Notes: generated by a model not told the origin, from the sequence alone. 32,023 nt of DNA from Thermoanaerobaculia bacterium (GCA_018057705.1 JAGPDF010000052.1:1-32023); one strand, 5' to 3'. Counted from the first letter of the stretch, positions 18,201-24,398 are shown. A program made the numbers and translations.

Positions 18201-18395
18201 GCCGGGGTCGGGTGGCAAGGCGGTGCCTGGTGGCTCGCCGACGGCTTGGTCCCACTCCGTGAGGTTGCCTGATTCGAAGCCGTCGGCGAAGACGAGCTCC
18301 AGTCCGGCGCGCACCGGCGAACCTGCTTCTCCCTCCGCCGCAGCTGCGAGTCCGAAGGCGAGCGCGAGCAAGGTGACCGTGAGTCTGGATCTCAA
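12264..18395 (-). CDS. Exported teneurin-like NHL-RHS/YD-repeat protein with variable C-terminus (putative polymorphic toxin)
   Basis: About 2043 residues. Order: signal peptide (RSRLTVTLLALAFGLAAAA); the ADGFESGNLTEW motif; a carboxypeptidase-regulatory-like beta domain (about 108-170, starting LRGRVLGIDGS); further beta-rich modules; a Pro/Asp-rich linker (about 400-445); an RHS entry domain; six NHL blades (about 670-1005) with SGDGGPA and IADxxNxRIRRV motifs; YD repeats to about 1850; the core end DHLGSPRLVV...RFGARDF; then a variable C-terminus of about 150 residues rich in His, Gly, Asp and Pro (GRDHWHHYPGG), ending in a hydrophobic stretch. NHL next to a YD shell is the arrangement of animal teneurins. 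In bacteria such shells enclose C-terminal toxins. I prefer the TTG at 18395, with GGGAGGGG just upstream and an ideal signal peptide; ATG 18497 is the alternative. The C-terminal activity is unknown. Confidence 0.84.
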   Translation of the reverse strand: MRSRLTVTLLALAFGLAAAAEGEAGSPVRAGLELVFADGFESGNLTEWDQAVGEPPGTALPPDPGVIATPYDPTVAADVFEANRFLWEASDPVQIGVVPGAIEARLASFLRGRVLGIDGSALRGVRISAFEEPQLGFTYSRADGVFDLAVNGGGAIILVFAKYGFLPAFRTVEAPGADYGEAEDVVLIRLDPESTEVTSNATEMQIARGEVESDTEGSRRATLMFPGGTLADLLMPDGSLIPQSSLHVRATEYTVGERGLLAMPAPLADNTAYTYAVELSADEALAAGADSVVLSQPVSVYLENYLEFPVGAPIPSGYFDRKRAEWVPSENGLVIQVLSESAGVASLDIEGLGVPADAQALEALGISAEELVRVALLYEPGQELWRVRVDHFTPWDFNHPWGPPEDAAPPPDPEFTGDPDDGQNPPAPPDPLPDSNPDDGAPEEWDPCRKFGSVLECENQILGESLRLTGIPFALRYSSDRVKARAFPNRIAMRVTGSSLPPGLARVEAGGFFAGRPFGASFENPAPNLTVDITWDGNDRFGRPLHSETPGWIEVRYFYPLVYYSTKDSWTRAFARISGPGSAIVGSWNEAPRQVVLRLTKRFTFGQIAGLLAGGWDIKGEKLGGWSFDVHHRYNPRTRTLLTGDGSRRFARDAGVVAPRFAGDGGPGSSGDGGPAGQATLEAPDGLAMGSDGSVYIADPNAFRVRRVFPDGTIVTVAGNGSTCEQQGCGEGGPAAEAPLVYPSGVALDARGRLLIADWRCVRRVNDDASIETVAGICYLPGSIAGEGFCDDCSATESRLFGVVAVASLPGGGFYLAERDANRIRHVGTDGIITTAAGTGDFGFSGDGGPASLAELASPSGLSLLPSGELLIADTANDRIRRIGPSGVIRTVAGSAASGYSGDGGPATSAALLGPGGIAAREDGSFWIADAGNHRIRRVTASGIIDTVAGVGDDPGGSPPGDLALQVYLIDLGGVVLGPEGEVLVSDRGAHSVLRVGGELPLQATNEYRIPNGDGSQVFIFDSRGRHLRTRHGLTGATLLEFGYTAGGYLSTITDGNGNVTSVVRTPSGDPTAIVGPYGQSTSVTLDANGYLQRIENEAGHSWSTEMSLLGLLTSVTDPNEHSTTFSFNGLGRAEGETDAVLGEKKLLRLMLEPNRFFPQYTVKYTSPEDRVERFTVWRWRNGRNRWHTVHADLGQTIQTYTVDGNDGRRSTVHPDGSVSVRQNGVDPIWGAQAGGPVEQIFSTPGGLLSMVHTTEEATVTAPDPFSLATRQRTTVVNGRTYTATYEAALHEWLRESPLGRASRTVIDDLGRPTEVQAANLLPTSFAYDSRGRLESIVRGAGAEQRRVEFGYDPLGRVSTITDPLLREVTFTYDAANRVQSQTLPGGRTVGFTWDPKGNLTSLTPPGRPAHGFSYTPVDLTEEYAPPGVGQGPPETTYEYNLDRNPTMITRPDGQTIALGYDSAQRLTSITSPRGTATVTYDPVSGHVASMETPEGNTLSYTMDGPLVTATTWSGEIEGSVERTYDSDLRISSISVNGENPVSYAYDDDGLLIQAGDMSLTRDPQTGFLTGTTLGVVTTSYTYSPFGELATMSAAVSGTPIYATTYTRDKLGRITTKVEMIEGETKTCDYAYDPAGRLDTVTIDGIIEADYDYDLNGNRLSKTTPGGTETGTYDDQDRMLTYAGASYTYTANGEMLSKIEGTETSGFSYDTFGNLLNAALPTGTDIQYIVDARSRRIGKKVDGVLESGLLWQGQLSPIASLDINGDPVSRFIYASKENVPDYFTKDGASYRILTDHLGSPRLVVEVSAGSIGERIDYDAWGLKSIDTNPGFQPFGWAGGLWDPDTELVRFGARDFDSRSSRWWARDARGFLGGDTNGYGYSSQDPIDFQDQTGYWKLPANPTGLPGGWNVDPTHRHPGGDRFLGPDGDILDFHRGRPGEPGHQGRDHWHHYPGGEGPRHRPLDPGDDIPDACPGPEGEPVEMDAVKDPDMYAIPPQLPAYALPALGGAIIAATIIEDFLTGGLGVADDPATLAFGTSLLFGSR
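13251..14877 (-). repeat. Direct repeat of RHS core, copy in the full-length gene
   Basis: Partner of 9555-11181. Positions 14005-14724 form the tract I read as identical to 10309-11028. Above 14877 the full-length gene continues with more YD repeats and the NHL propeller, which the orphan copy lacks. Recombination between the two repeats in the chromosome would delete 3696 bp and swap the orphan C-terminus onto the full-length N-terminus in frame. Confidence 0.9.
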
Positions 18396-18682
18396 GACCC
18401 CTCCCAACCTGAAGTGAAATCGAAGTCGGCTGCCGGAGGAACGGGCCCAGTCGGAAGCATCTTCGGACCTTCGCGAGGCGAGGATCCAGTATTCCATACA
18501 CGAACCGGAGCCCAGGCGCGACCCTGCGCCGCGGTCGAAAAGTGATTCGCCAACCTCGGAGCCTTGATCTGAGCGCAGCCGTCGCTCCTCGCAGAGCGAC
18601 AGTTGTGCGGTCCCGGGCAATTCCACGGCTTGAAGTCGAACTTGAATCTTCAGGTCGCCGACGTCCTTCGGCTCGGTTTCCG

Positions 18683-20212
18683 CTACCTTCGAGAAGCTGC
18701 CGTGCTGAGCGCTTCGAATTCGGCGTGGAAGCCGTCGACGATGCGGTCGGGGTCGGGGATGAGGCCGGCGTCGGTGCCGACGCCCATGCGGACGCCGCCG
18801 TTGTACGAGAGGATCGAGACACCGAGCCCGAGGTGACCCGCCTGGGGCACCCAGAAGTAGAGATCGGTGAGCGCCTGGCCGGCGAAGTAGACCGTCTGCT
18901 TGGGGCCGGGGACGTTGGTGAAGACCGCCGTCGCCTTGGTGCCGAAGATCGCCAGCATGATCGAGTGAATGAACTGCGGCAGGTAGCCCGCCGCCTGGAG
19001 GAGCGAGAAGACCACCAGCGGCTCGGCGGAGCGCTTGAGCGCCGCCGAGCGGCGCCGGAACTCCTCCAGCCGCTGGAGCGGGTCGGCGATACCGACCGGC
19101 ATCTTGAGGAACATGAGCCCGAAGCGGTTGCCCATCTCCGCCATCTCGGCGAGCGGCCGCAGGTTCACCGGCATCGCGGCGCGCAGCCCGAGCGACTCCG
19201 GCGGCGTGCCGAACTTGAGCAGGTAGCGCCGCAGGCTCCCGGCCATGGCCGTGTTGAGAACGTCGTTGATCGTGCCGCCCAGTCGCTTGCCGACCTCGCG
19301 CACCTCGTCGAGATCGAGACGCGCGGTCCAGGCGACCCGTTTGTGCACCCCGAGCTCGCCGCGCAAGGGAGTCGCCGGCTCGCTCGCGCTGGCGAGCAGC
19401 GAGGCGAGTGCTGCGGCCGAGCCGAGGGTGCGCAGCAGCGGGTTCACCCTCTCGAACGCCTCGACCGGCGCGAGCATGAGACGCAGGGTCTCCGGCATCA
19501 CCTTTTCGAGCGCTTTCTTCACCGCGCCGAGGCTCTCGTCGGCAGGATGCAGCAGGAGCTCGAGGAACGGATTGACGATCTCGTTCCGGTGGCCACCGTG
19601 CCCAGAATGCGCGCCGCGCCCATGAGCACCGCGGTGCCGGGGAGAATCGGCATGTTCGATGTGCCCGACACCGGCGCCGTGGCGGGTGAGATCGGTGAGC
19701 GCCAGGATGACCAGCATCAGGGCGACGCCGTCGCCGATCGCATGGTGCACGCGACCGAACAGCACCGTGCCGCCCTGGTGCCCGTGCAGCAGATGGAACT
19801 GCCAGAGCGGATGAGCGCGGTCGAACGCCTGCGACAGGTGTTTCTCGATCGTCGCCGCGAGCGCCGCGTCGTCGCCGGGCGCCGGGATGCGCTCCTCGAC
19901 GAGGTGGCGGTGGAGATCGAAGTGGGCGTCGTCCGTCCAGACCAACTCGCCGAAATTCGAGTCGTCGCGCGCCACCCGCTGTCCGAAGCGGCGGATCTTC
20001 GCCAGACGCTCCGAGAACGGCTTCGCCGCCTGCTCCCAGGTGATCTCGCCGGCGAGCGGCAGGACGCCATGAATATGCATGAGATTCGTCGCATCGTCCA
20101 TCCGCAGCCAGGCGATGTCGACAGCGGTGAGAGGGGTCCCCCGCTCGCCGCGCCTCAGAGGCTGCGGCTGCCGGTACCGGCGTTCGTGCGGATGTTTCTG
20201 CTTCCGGGCCAT
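18683..20212 (-). CDS. Wax ester synthase / diacylglycerol acyltransferase (WS/DGAT)
   Basis: A 509-residue bifunctional O-acyltransferase that makes wax esters or triacylglycerol from acyl-CoA at the membrane or lipid-body surface. The catalytic motif HHAIGDG (H156, H157, D161) is intact. Typical family blocks are the N-terminal LTAVDIAWLRMDDATNLMHIHG and the C-terminal NDVLNTAMAGSLRRYL, VNLRP, and FTNVPGP followed by LGLGVSILSYNGGVRMGVGTD. The ATG at 20212 has no clear ribosome site, but it fits the family length. A stretch of about 35 residues after LALTDLT (about 19583-19690) is His/Gly-rich and unlike the family. The +1 frame there reads more naturally (SGTSNMPILPG, TAVLMGAARILG), so two compensating frameshifts are likely. 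The genomic neighbourhood, with PHA-granule genes nearby, fits carbon-storage metabolism. Confidence 0.9.
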   Translation of the reverse strand: MARKQKHPHERRYRQPQPLRRGERGTPLTAVDIAWLRMDDATNLMHIHGVLPLAGEITWEQAAKPFSERLAKIRRFGQRVARDDSNFGELVWTDDAHFDLHRHLVEERIPAPGDDAALAATIEKHLSQAFDRAHPLWQFHLLHGHQGGTVLFGRVHHAIGDGVALMLVILALTDLTRHGAGVGHIEHADSPRHRGAHGRGAHSGHGGHRNEIVNPFLELLLHPADESLGAVKKALEKVMPETLRLMLAPVEAFERVNPLLRTLGSAAALASLLASASEPATPLRGELGVHKRVAWTARLDLDEVREVGKRLGGTINDVLNTAMAGSLRRYLLKFGTPPESLGLRAAMPVNLRPLAEMAEMGNRFGLMFLKMPVGIADPLQRLEEFRRRSAALKRSAEPLVVFSLLQAAGYLPQFIHSIMLAIFGTKATAVFTNVPGPKQTVYFAGQALTDLYFWVPQAGHLGLGVSILSYNGGVRMGVGTDAGLIPDPDRIVDGFHAEFEALSTAASRR

Positions 20213-20300
20213 CTCGCGGGCGAGTCTAACTTCTCCGGGCCGGTTTGAAGCGCCCCTCCGTCTTCGTGCCGGCGGCAGGACCCGCAGTAGGATCCGCCGC

Positions 20301-21077
20301 ATGCCGACGCCCACGCCCGACGCCCGCGACCGCTTCACCGGCCGGGTGGACGACTACGTCCGCGCCCGACCCGGCTACCCGCCGGCCATCGTGGACGACC
20401 TCGCTGCCGCGGGAATCCTCGCTCCGGGAGCCGTGGTCGCCGACATCGGGTCCGGCACCGGCATCTCCTCCGCCCTGTTTCTCGCCGCCGGCCACGAAGT
20501 CGTCGGCGTCGAACCGAACGCTCCGATGCGCGCCGCGGCCGAAGCCTCGCTGGCGCGCTACCCGCTCTTCCGGTCGCTACCGGGCTCGGCCGAAGCGACC
20601 GGCCTGCCCGACGGGAGCGTCGACCTCGTCGTCGCGGCCCAGGCGTTCCACTGGTTCGACGCTGCGCGGACGCGCACCGAGTTTCGGCGCATCCTCACCG
20701 ACCCCGGATGGGTCGCCCTGATCTGGAACGCCCGGCGGTCGTCGGGCACACCCTTCCTCGCCGCCTACGAGGCGCTGCTCCTTGCGTTCGGGACCGACTA
20801 CGCCCAGGTCGGCCATCGCGGCGTCGGCGCAGAACGCCTCGCACCGTTCTTCGGCGGGAGCTGGGAGACGAGGCGCTACGAGAACGCGCAGGAGCTCGAC
20901 TTCGAAGGTCTGCGCTCCCGGCTGCTGTCGTCGTCTTACATCCCCGCGCCGGACCGGCCCGAGCATGTCGCCATGCTCGAGCGGCTGAGGTCGATCTTCG
21001 ATCGCCATTCCATGGACGGCCGCGTCCGGATCCTCTACGACACCGAAGTCCACGCCGGGCGCTTGCCGCCGGAGTGA
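20301..21077 (+). CDS. Class I SAM-dependent methyltransferase
   Basis: A 258-residue methyltransferase. Motif I (VVADIGSGTGIS) binds S-adenosylmethionine. It is followed by the acidic strand VVGVEPNAPM and by VDLVVAAQAFHWFD, a form typical of the methyltransferase-11 type related to UbiE/Tam proteins. The acceptor is unknown. The frame is open for 74 codons further upstream, but that part overlaps the WS/DGAT gene antisense. The ATG at 20301 begins the conserved DRFTGRVDDYVRARPGYP segment and has AGGA about 9 nt upstream. It is divergent from WS/DGAT (88 bp apart) and convergent with the patatin gene. Confidence 0.87.
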   Translation: MPTPTPDARDRFTGRVDDYVRARPGYPPAIVDDLAAAGILAPGAVVADIGSGTGISSALFLAAGHEVVGVEPNAPMRAAAEASLARYPLFRSLPGSAEATGLPDGSVDLVVAAQAFHWFDAARTRTEFRRILTDPGWVALIWNARRSSGTPFLAAYEALLLAFGTDYAQVGHRGVGAERLAPFFGGSWETRRYENAQELDFEGLRSRLLSSSYIPAPDRPEHVAMLERLRSIFDRHSMDGRVRILYDTEVHAGRLPPE

Positions 21078-21124
21078 CCGCGGACCTGCGCCAGGCGAAC
21101 CGGCGCCCCGGACGTTCGGAGAAG

Positions 21125-21168
21125 GGGCTGAAGTGGCTGCCCCCCGCCGTGGAGCCGGCCTTCAGCCC
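21125..21168. terminator. Possible bidirectional terminator hairpin
   Basis: Between the convergent methyltransferase and patatin genes, GGGCTGAAG (21125-21133) pairs perfectly with CTTCAGCCC (21160-21168), and an inner GGCT/AGCC pair continues the stem. There is no T tract on either side, and the right arm overlaps the patatin stop codon, so it is only a weak candidate for termination or 3'-end protection. Confidence 0.35.
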
Positions 21169-22427
21169 TCGCGGACGAGGGCGGCCTGCAGGCGGTCGAG
21201 CACGCTGTCGAGGCGCTCGAGGGTCTCGTGGCTCGACTCGCGGCGGCCACCCTTGCGCGCCAGCTTCGCGGCGTCCGAGCTGTCGAGTCCGACGCCCCGC
21301 CAGAGCTCGCGCGACCGGTCCTCGAGAATGTCCCGCTGCAGCTTCAGGCCGTGTCGAGCGAGGATCGGCGCCAGAAGATCGTAGCGGTTGAGCAGGTCGC
21401 TCCGGGTCGAGGCATAGGCGTGGGCGCAGACGGCGCTGCGCTCCGAGAAGCTGAAGATGTTGCTGAAGAAGATCTCGTAATCGTCGCGATCCGGCTCGAG
21501 GAGGATGACGTCGGAGTCTTCGTAGAGCGAGTCGTAGCGCTTCATTCCGACTTCGAGGCGCGAATGGATGAGCGTGCGAAACGTCTGGTCGAGAACCGAC
21601 GGCAACCCGCGTCGCAGCAGCTCGCCTTCGGCATATTGCCCGGCGGCATTGTCGTTGGAGACGTCGACCGGGACGATCGGATTGATGCAGAAGAGAAGCT
21701 TGGCGCCGGCGTCGAGCGCGACCGAAGCGTGGACGGTGCGGTTCAGAACGCCGTCGACGTAGAGGTGGCCGTCGATCTCGACCGGTGAGTAGAGGCCCGG
21801 AAGAGCGCTCGAGGCCTGCACCGCCCGTGAGATCGGCACATGGTCGCGGCCGGGCTTCCCGAACACCACGGAGCGGCCGGATTCGAGCTCCGCCGCGACG
21901 ATGTAGAGCCGGTGCCCGAGCTCGCGGAAGTCGTCGCTCCTGCCCTTCATCGTGTAGATGTTGCGCAGATAGTGGCGGATCGGTTCGTTGTCGAAGATGC
22001 CGACCGGCAGCGCGTGGCCGAGGCGCGTGAACGACTCCATCAGGGTGAGGTCGCGCGGATTGCGGGCGAAGTCCCAGATCGCTTCGAGGGCGAGGCGGGG
22101 CACCGACAGCCCGCGCCGCGTCCACTCCAGGAACGCCGGCGTGAAGAAGGTCTCGGGGACGAACGGATGCTCGCCCGGCTCGTGCTTGACGATCGCCCGG
22201 CACATCTGGGCGCTGCTCAGTTGATTGACGAGGTTCGCGGCGACGAACGCCCCCGCCGAAACGCCGACGTAGACGTCGAGATCGTTCACCTCGAGGCCGT
22301 CGATCGCCTCGTCGAGCGCACGCAGAGCGCCGATCTCGTACACCGCGCCCGCCGGCCCTCCGCCGGCGAGCGCGATTCCGATCGAGGTCCTGCTGGCGGC
22401 TTTACGAACCTTCCGCCGCTCGGCCAA
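21162..22427 (-). CDS. Patatin-like phospholipase/esterase
   Basis: A 421-residue serine hydrolase of the patatin family. The oxyanion loop GGGPAG (residues 22-27), the nucleophile elbow GVSAGAF (S57) and the catalytic aspartate in LYVDGVLNRT complete the Ser-Asp dyad. The C-terminal ~200 residues are helical and charged. The start appears to be TTG at 22427, only 2 nt after the phasin stop, implying translational coupling; no better start lies before the oxyanion loop. It is the last gene of the phaR-phasin operon, so the substrate may be granule polymer or surface lipid, as patatins have been reported with PHA genes. That role is inference. No signal peptide is present. Confidence 0.88.
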   Translation of the reverse strand: MAERRKVRKAASRTSIGIALAGGGPAGAVYEIGALRALDEAIDGLEVNDLDVYVGVSAGAFVAANLVNQLSSAQMCRAIVKHEPGEHPFVPETFFTPAFLEWTRRGLSVPRLALEAIWDFARNPRDLTLMESFTRLGHALPVGIFDNEPIRHYLRNIYTMKGRSDDFRELGHRLYIVAAELESGRSVVFGKPGRDHVPISRAVQASSALPGLYSPVEIDGHLYVDGVLNRTVHASVALDAGAKLLFCINPIVPVDVSNDNAAGQYAEGELLRRGLPSVLDQTFRTLIHSRLEVGMKRYDSLYEDSDVILLEPDRDDYEIFFSNIFSFSERSAVCAHAYASTRSDLLNRYDLLAPILARHGLKLQRDILEDRSRELWRGVGLDSSDAAKLARKGGRRESSHETLERLDSVLDRLQAALVREG

Positions 22428-22429
22428 GT

Positions 22430-22924
22430 TCAGCGCGCCCGGCGGGGGGCGGTGGTCTGGCGCTTCGCCGTGGCCTTGCGCGTGGCCTTCTTCGGGGCCG
22501 CTGCCCGCTTCGCCGGCCGGGTGGGCTTGAGCTTCTTCTCGACCAAAAGCGTCAGCTCCTCGACGCGGCGGGTGAGCGTCGCGATCTCGTTCTTGCTCGG
22601 AACGCCGATCTTGCGCAGCACGCCGGCAACCCGGTCGTCGAGACGGTCCTGCACACCCTCGACCTTGTCCTCCGCCTTGCCCCAGGCCTCTTCGGCGCGG
22701 TCGCGGGCGGTTTCGGCGACGTCCTCGACCTTCGACTTCAGCTTGTCGAGCTGGGCGAGGCCCTTCTTCTCGAACGACTCACCCTTCTTCACCAGGCCAC
22801 GGAAGAGCTTCCCGCCCTCTTCTTCGGCCGTCGCGAGGGCTCCGAGACCCGCCATCCAGACCTTCTCCGCGTTCGCCTTGATCTCTTCCTTGAAGTCCTT
22901 GTCCGTCTGCTTCTTGGTTGTCAT
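22430..22924 (-). CDS. PHA granule-associated phasin with basic PhaF-like tail
   Basis: A 164-residue phasin family protein. The N-terminal part (KVWMAGLGALATAEEEGGKLFRGLV) is the amphipathic granule-binding region typical of PhaI/PhaF phasins. It is followed by a long charged coiled coil and RRVEELTLLVEKKL. The end is rich in Ala, Lys and Arg, like the histone H1-like tail by which PhaF binds DNA and spreads granules to daughter cells. The ATG at 22924 has a GAGGG/GAGAC purine tract upstream; the longer open frame back to 23110 is shadow sequence. It lies 64 bp after the preceding phasin gene and is followed at once by the patatin gene. Confidence 0.88.
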   Translation of the reverse strand: MTTKKQTDKDFKEEIKANAEKVWMAGLGALATAEEEGGKLFRGLVKKGESFEKKGLAQLDKLKSKVEDVAETARDRAEEAWGKAEDKVEGVQDRLDDRVAGVLRKIGVPSKNEIATLTRRVEELTLLVEKKLKPTRPAKRAAAPKKATRKATAKRQTTAPRRAR

Positions 22925-22988
22925 GTCTCTATCCCTCGTCGATCGCGAATCGTTGATGTTCGTGCAAGGCGATCCCTGCCCGGTCGTC

Positions 22989-23363
22989 TCAGATGACTTT
23001 CTGGCGCAGCGTCTCGACGCGACGCATGAGCTGACGAACGTCGTCGCGACTCGACAAGCCGAACTGGCCCAGGAGCTCCGAGACCTGCGCCTGCGCGACC
23101 TTGCTCGCATCGTTGGCGAACTTCATCATCTGCGTGCCGGTTTCGGTCAGGGCCCGCTGGGCCTTCTTCACCGGGGTCTCCCGGCGGCGGCGGCCCTTGG
23201 CGACCAGGGCATCGAAGACTTCGACGCTGGTCTCTCCGGCCGTCGCCGCGATGCCGAGGCCGAGCAGCCAGGCCGTGCGTCCGAGGGCGAAAGCGCCCTC
23301 TCCGGCAGTTTCGAGGCCGCTCTGGGCGGCGCTGGTGGCCATCTTCTGGAGGTTCTTTCTCAT
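22989..23363 (-). CDS. Small phasin family protein (PhaI-like)
   Basis: A 124-residue protein with a hydrophobic-amphipathic N-terminal half (AFALGRTAWLLGLGIAATAGETSVEVFDALVAKGRRR) and a C-terminal helical segment ending SRDDVRQLMRRVETLRQKV, the same layout as the next gene without its basic tail. Phasins coat polyhydroxyalkanoate granules and control their size. The ATG at 23363 overlaps the phaR stop as ATGA and has AAGGGAG upstream, so the two are translationally coupled. The pair of short and long phasins parallels phaI-phaF in pseudomonads. Confidence 0.83.
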   Translation of the reverse strand: MRKNLQKMATSAAQSGLETAGEGAFALGRTAWLLGLGIAATAGETSVEVFDALVAKGRRRRETPVKKAQRALTETGTQMMKFANDASKVAQAQVSELLGQFGLSSRDDVRQLMRRVETLRQKVI

Positions 23364-23887
23364 TTGACTTCTCCCTTCCCGCGCCGCACGGGGCGCACGG
23401 TGCCTGGTTTTCTGGACGACTTCACCTGACCCGCACGGGTCGGGCTCGGCACGGCGGCCGCAGTCCTGGCGCCGCCGCGGTCTTTCTCCAACTTGGTCAG
23501 CGAGCCTTCGAGCTCTTCGAGCCGCTCGCGCAGGCGCTCCATCTCCTCACGCGCCTTGCGCACCGGACCGAACTTGTCGATCGAGGCCTGGAAGAACTGA
23601 TCCACCTTGTGCTGCACCTGCTCGACGCCGGTCTCGACCGCCTTCTGCCCGGCACGGACGAGCTCATGGAGCAACTCCGTCGGCAGGAACCCCGTACCCC
23701 GCCGGCCCTCGTCCAGAATGATCTGGGTGAGCATCTGGGCAGTGACATCGGCACCGGTGGCGTTGTCGATGACCTTCACGTCCTTGCCGGTGCGGATCCA
23801 CTCCGCCAGCTCGTCGAGGGAGACGTAGCGGCTTTCCTCGGTGTCGTAGAGCTTGCGGCTCTCGTAACGCTTGATCAGACGGTACAT
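23360..23887 (-). CDS. phaR: Polyhydroxyalkanoate synthesis repressor PhaR
   Basis: A 175-residue regulator that represses phasin (and its own) genes until nascent PHA granules titrate it from DNA. The N-terminal PHB/PHA accumulation-regulator DNA-binding domain is clear: IKRYESRKLYDTEESRYVSLDELAEWI, then KVIDNATGADVTAQMLTQIILDEGR. The middle is a coiled coil (residues about 85-135) for oligomerisation, and the tail is basic. The ATG at 23887 has only a weak GGGTG purine stretch upstream. It heads the operon with two phasins and a patatin. Its promoter region carries three matching palindromes (separate entries), which points to autoregulation. PHA synthase (phaC) is not in the window. Confidence 0.94.
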   Translation of the reverse strand: MYRLIKRYESRKLYDTEESRYVSLDELAEWIRTGKDVKVIDNATGADVTAQMLTQIILDEGRRGTGFLPTELLHELVRAGQKAVETGVEQVQHKVDQFFQASIDKFGPVRKAREEMERLRERLEELEGSLTKLEKDRGGARTAAAVPSPTRAGQVKSSRKPGTVRPVRRGKGEVK

Positions 23888-23911
23888 CGTGGCACCCGGT
23901 TTTCTGCGGCT

Positions 23912-23987
23912 TGCCGCATCGCGGCATCCGCAAGAGATTTATACCGCAGTGCGGCAAGCCTGTCAACCGTCCTGCCGCAGCGCGGCA
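23912..23987. promoter_or_regulatory. Three palindromic operators, probable PhaR sites
   Basis: Three 15-bp inverted repeats of the form TGCCGC-N3-GCGGCA: 23912-23926 (perfect, spacer ATC), 23942-23956 (one mismatch, TACCGC left arm, spacer AGT) and 23973-23987 (perfect, spacer AGC). Centres are 30 and 31 bp apart, three helical turns, so all face the same side of the DNA. The middle site fills the gap between -35 and -10, the first lies just after the start point and the third lies upstream of -35. An overlapping palindrome TGCGGCTTGCCGCA is at 23905-23918. Known PhaR sites are also TGC/GCA-type repeats in phasin and phaR promoters; the binding here is inferred. Confidence 0.72.
23938..23966 (-). 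promoter_or_regulatory. phaR operon promoter (sigma70 type)
   Basis: On the minus strand, -35 TTGACA (23966-23961) and -10 TATAAA (23943-23938) are separated by exactly 17 bp, close to the sigma70 consensus. Transcription would start near 23931, about 44 nt before the phaR ATG. One of the three palindromes occupies the spacer. Confidence 0.8.
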
Positions 23988-24046
23988 ATGCCGATCCTCG
24001 GCGCACTCGCACACGCCCGGGCGAACCTCGACGGCGCCTCCGCCGG

Positions 24047-24075
24047 TTGAGCGGCTGCCTGCGAGCCGCTACAAT
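24047..24075 (+). promoter_or_regulatory. fdxA promoter with 21-bp palindrome in the spacer
   Basis: TTGAGC (24047-24052) and TACAAT (24070-24075) are 17 bp apart and point at the ferredoxin gene. The inverted repeat AGCGGCT-N7-AGCCGCT (24050-24070) fits exactly between and into both boxes, as expected of a repressor operator. Its sequence differs from the PhaR-type palindromes, so the regulator is unknown. Confidence 0.55.
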
Positions 24076-24143
24076 GCAGCGGCGCGCGAACGACTGGTTG
24101 TCAGCGACTGGTTCTCATGGCTGCGCCGAAAGGATCCGGGGGA

Positions 24144-24398
24144 ATGCCGCACATCATCGCCGAGCCCTGTATCGGAGTGAAGGACACATCCTGTGTCGAC
24201 GTTTGCCCCGTCGACTGCATCTACGGCAAGAACGAGGACGTCGAGATGCTCTACATCCACCCCGAGGAGTGCATCGACTGCGGCCTCTGCGTGGACGCCT
24301 GCCCGGTGCAGGCGATCTTCCCGGCCGAAGAGGTGCCGGACAAGTGGAAGCAGTTCATCGCCAAGAACTACGAGCACTTCGCGCTCCAGGCCCCCTGA
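24144..24398 (+). CDS. fdxA: 7Fe ferredoxin (3Fe-4S/4Fe-4S)
   Basis: An 84-residue low-potential electron carrier of the FdxA type. Cysteines follow the Azotobacter FdI pattern: C9, C17 and C53 for the 3Fe-4S cluster, and C21, C43, C46 and C49 for the 4Fe-4S cluster (CIDCGLCVDACP), with an extra C25. The tail VPDKWKQFIAKNYEHF is the usual end of this family. The ATG at 24144 has AAAGGA about 9 nt upstream; an in-frame ATG at 24117 would add nine residues not seen in the family. It is a single-gene unit with its own promoter and a strong terminator. The electron partner cannot be named from context. Confidence 0.94.
   Translation: MPHIIAEPCIGVKDTSCVDVCPVDCIYGKNEDVEMLYIHPEECIDCGLCVDACPVQAIFPAEEVPDKWKQFIAKNYEHFALQAP

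Noticed and set aside
21840-23429. 529-codon plus-strand open frame across patatin and phasin genes
   Set aside because: Shadow of high-GC third positions; the minus-strand genes have clear domains and overlapping operon structure.
24117-24143. Earlier ATG for the ferredoxin gene
   Set aside because: Adds nine residues absent in the FdxA family and has no ribosome site, while the ATG at 24144 has AAAGGA upstream.
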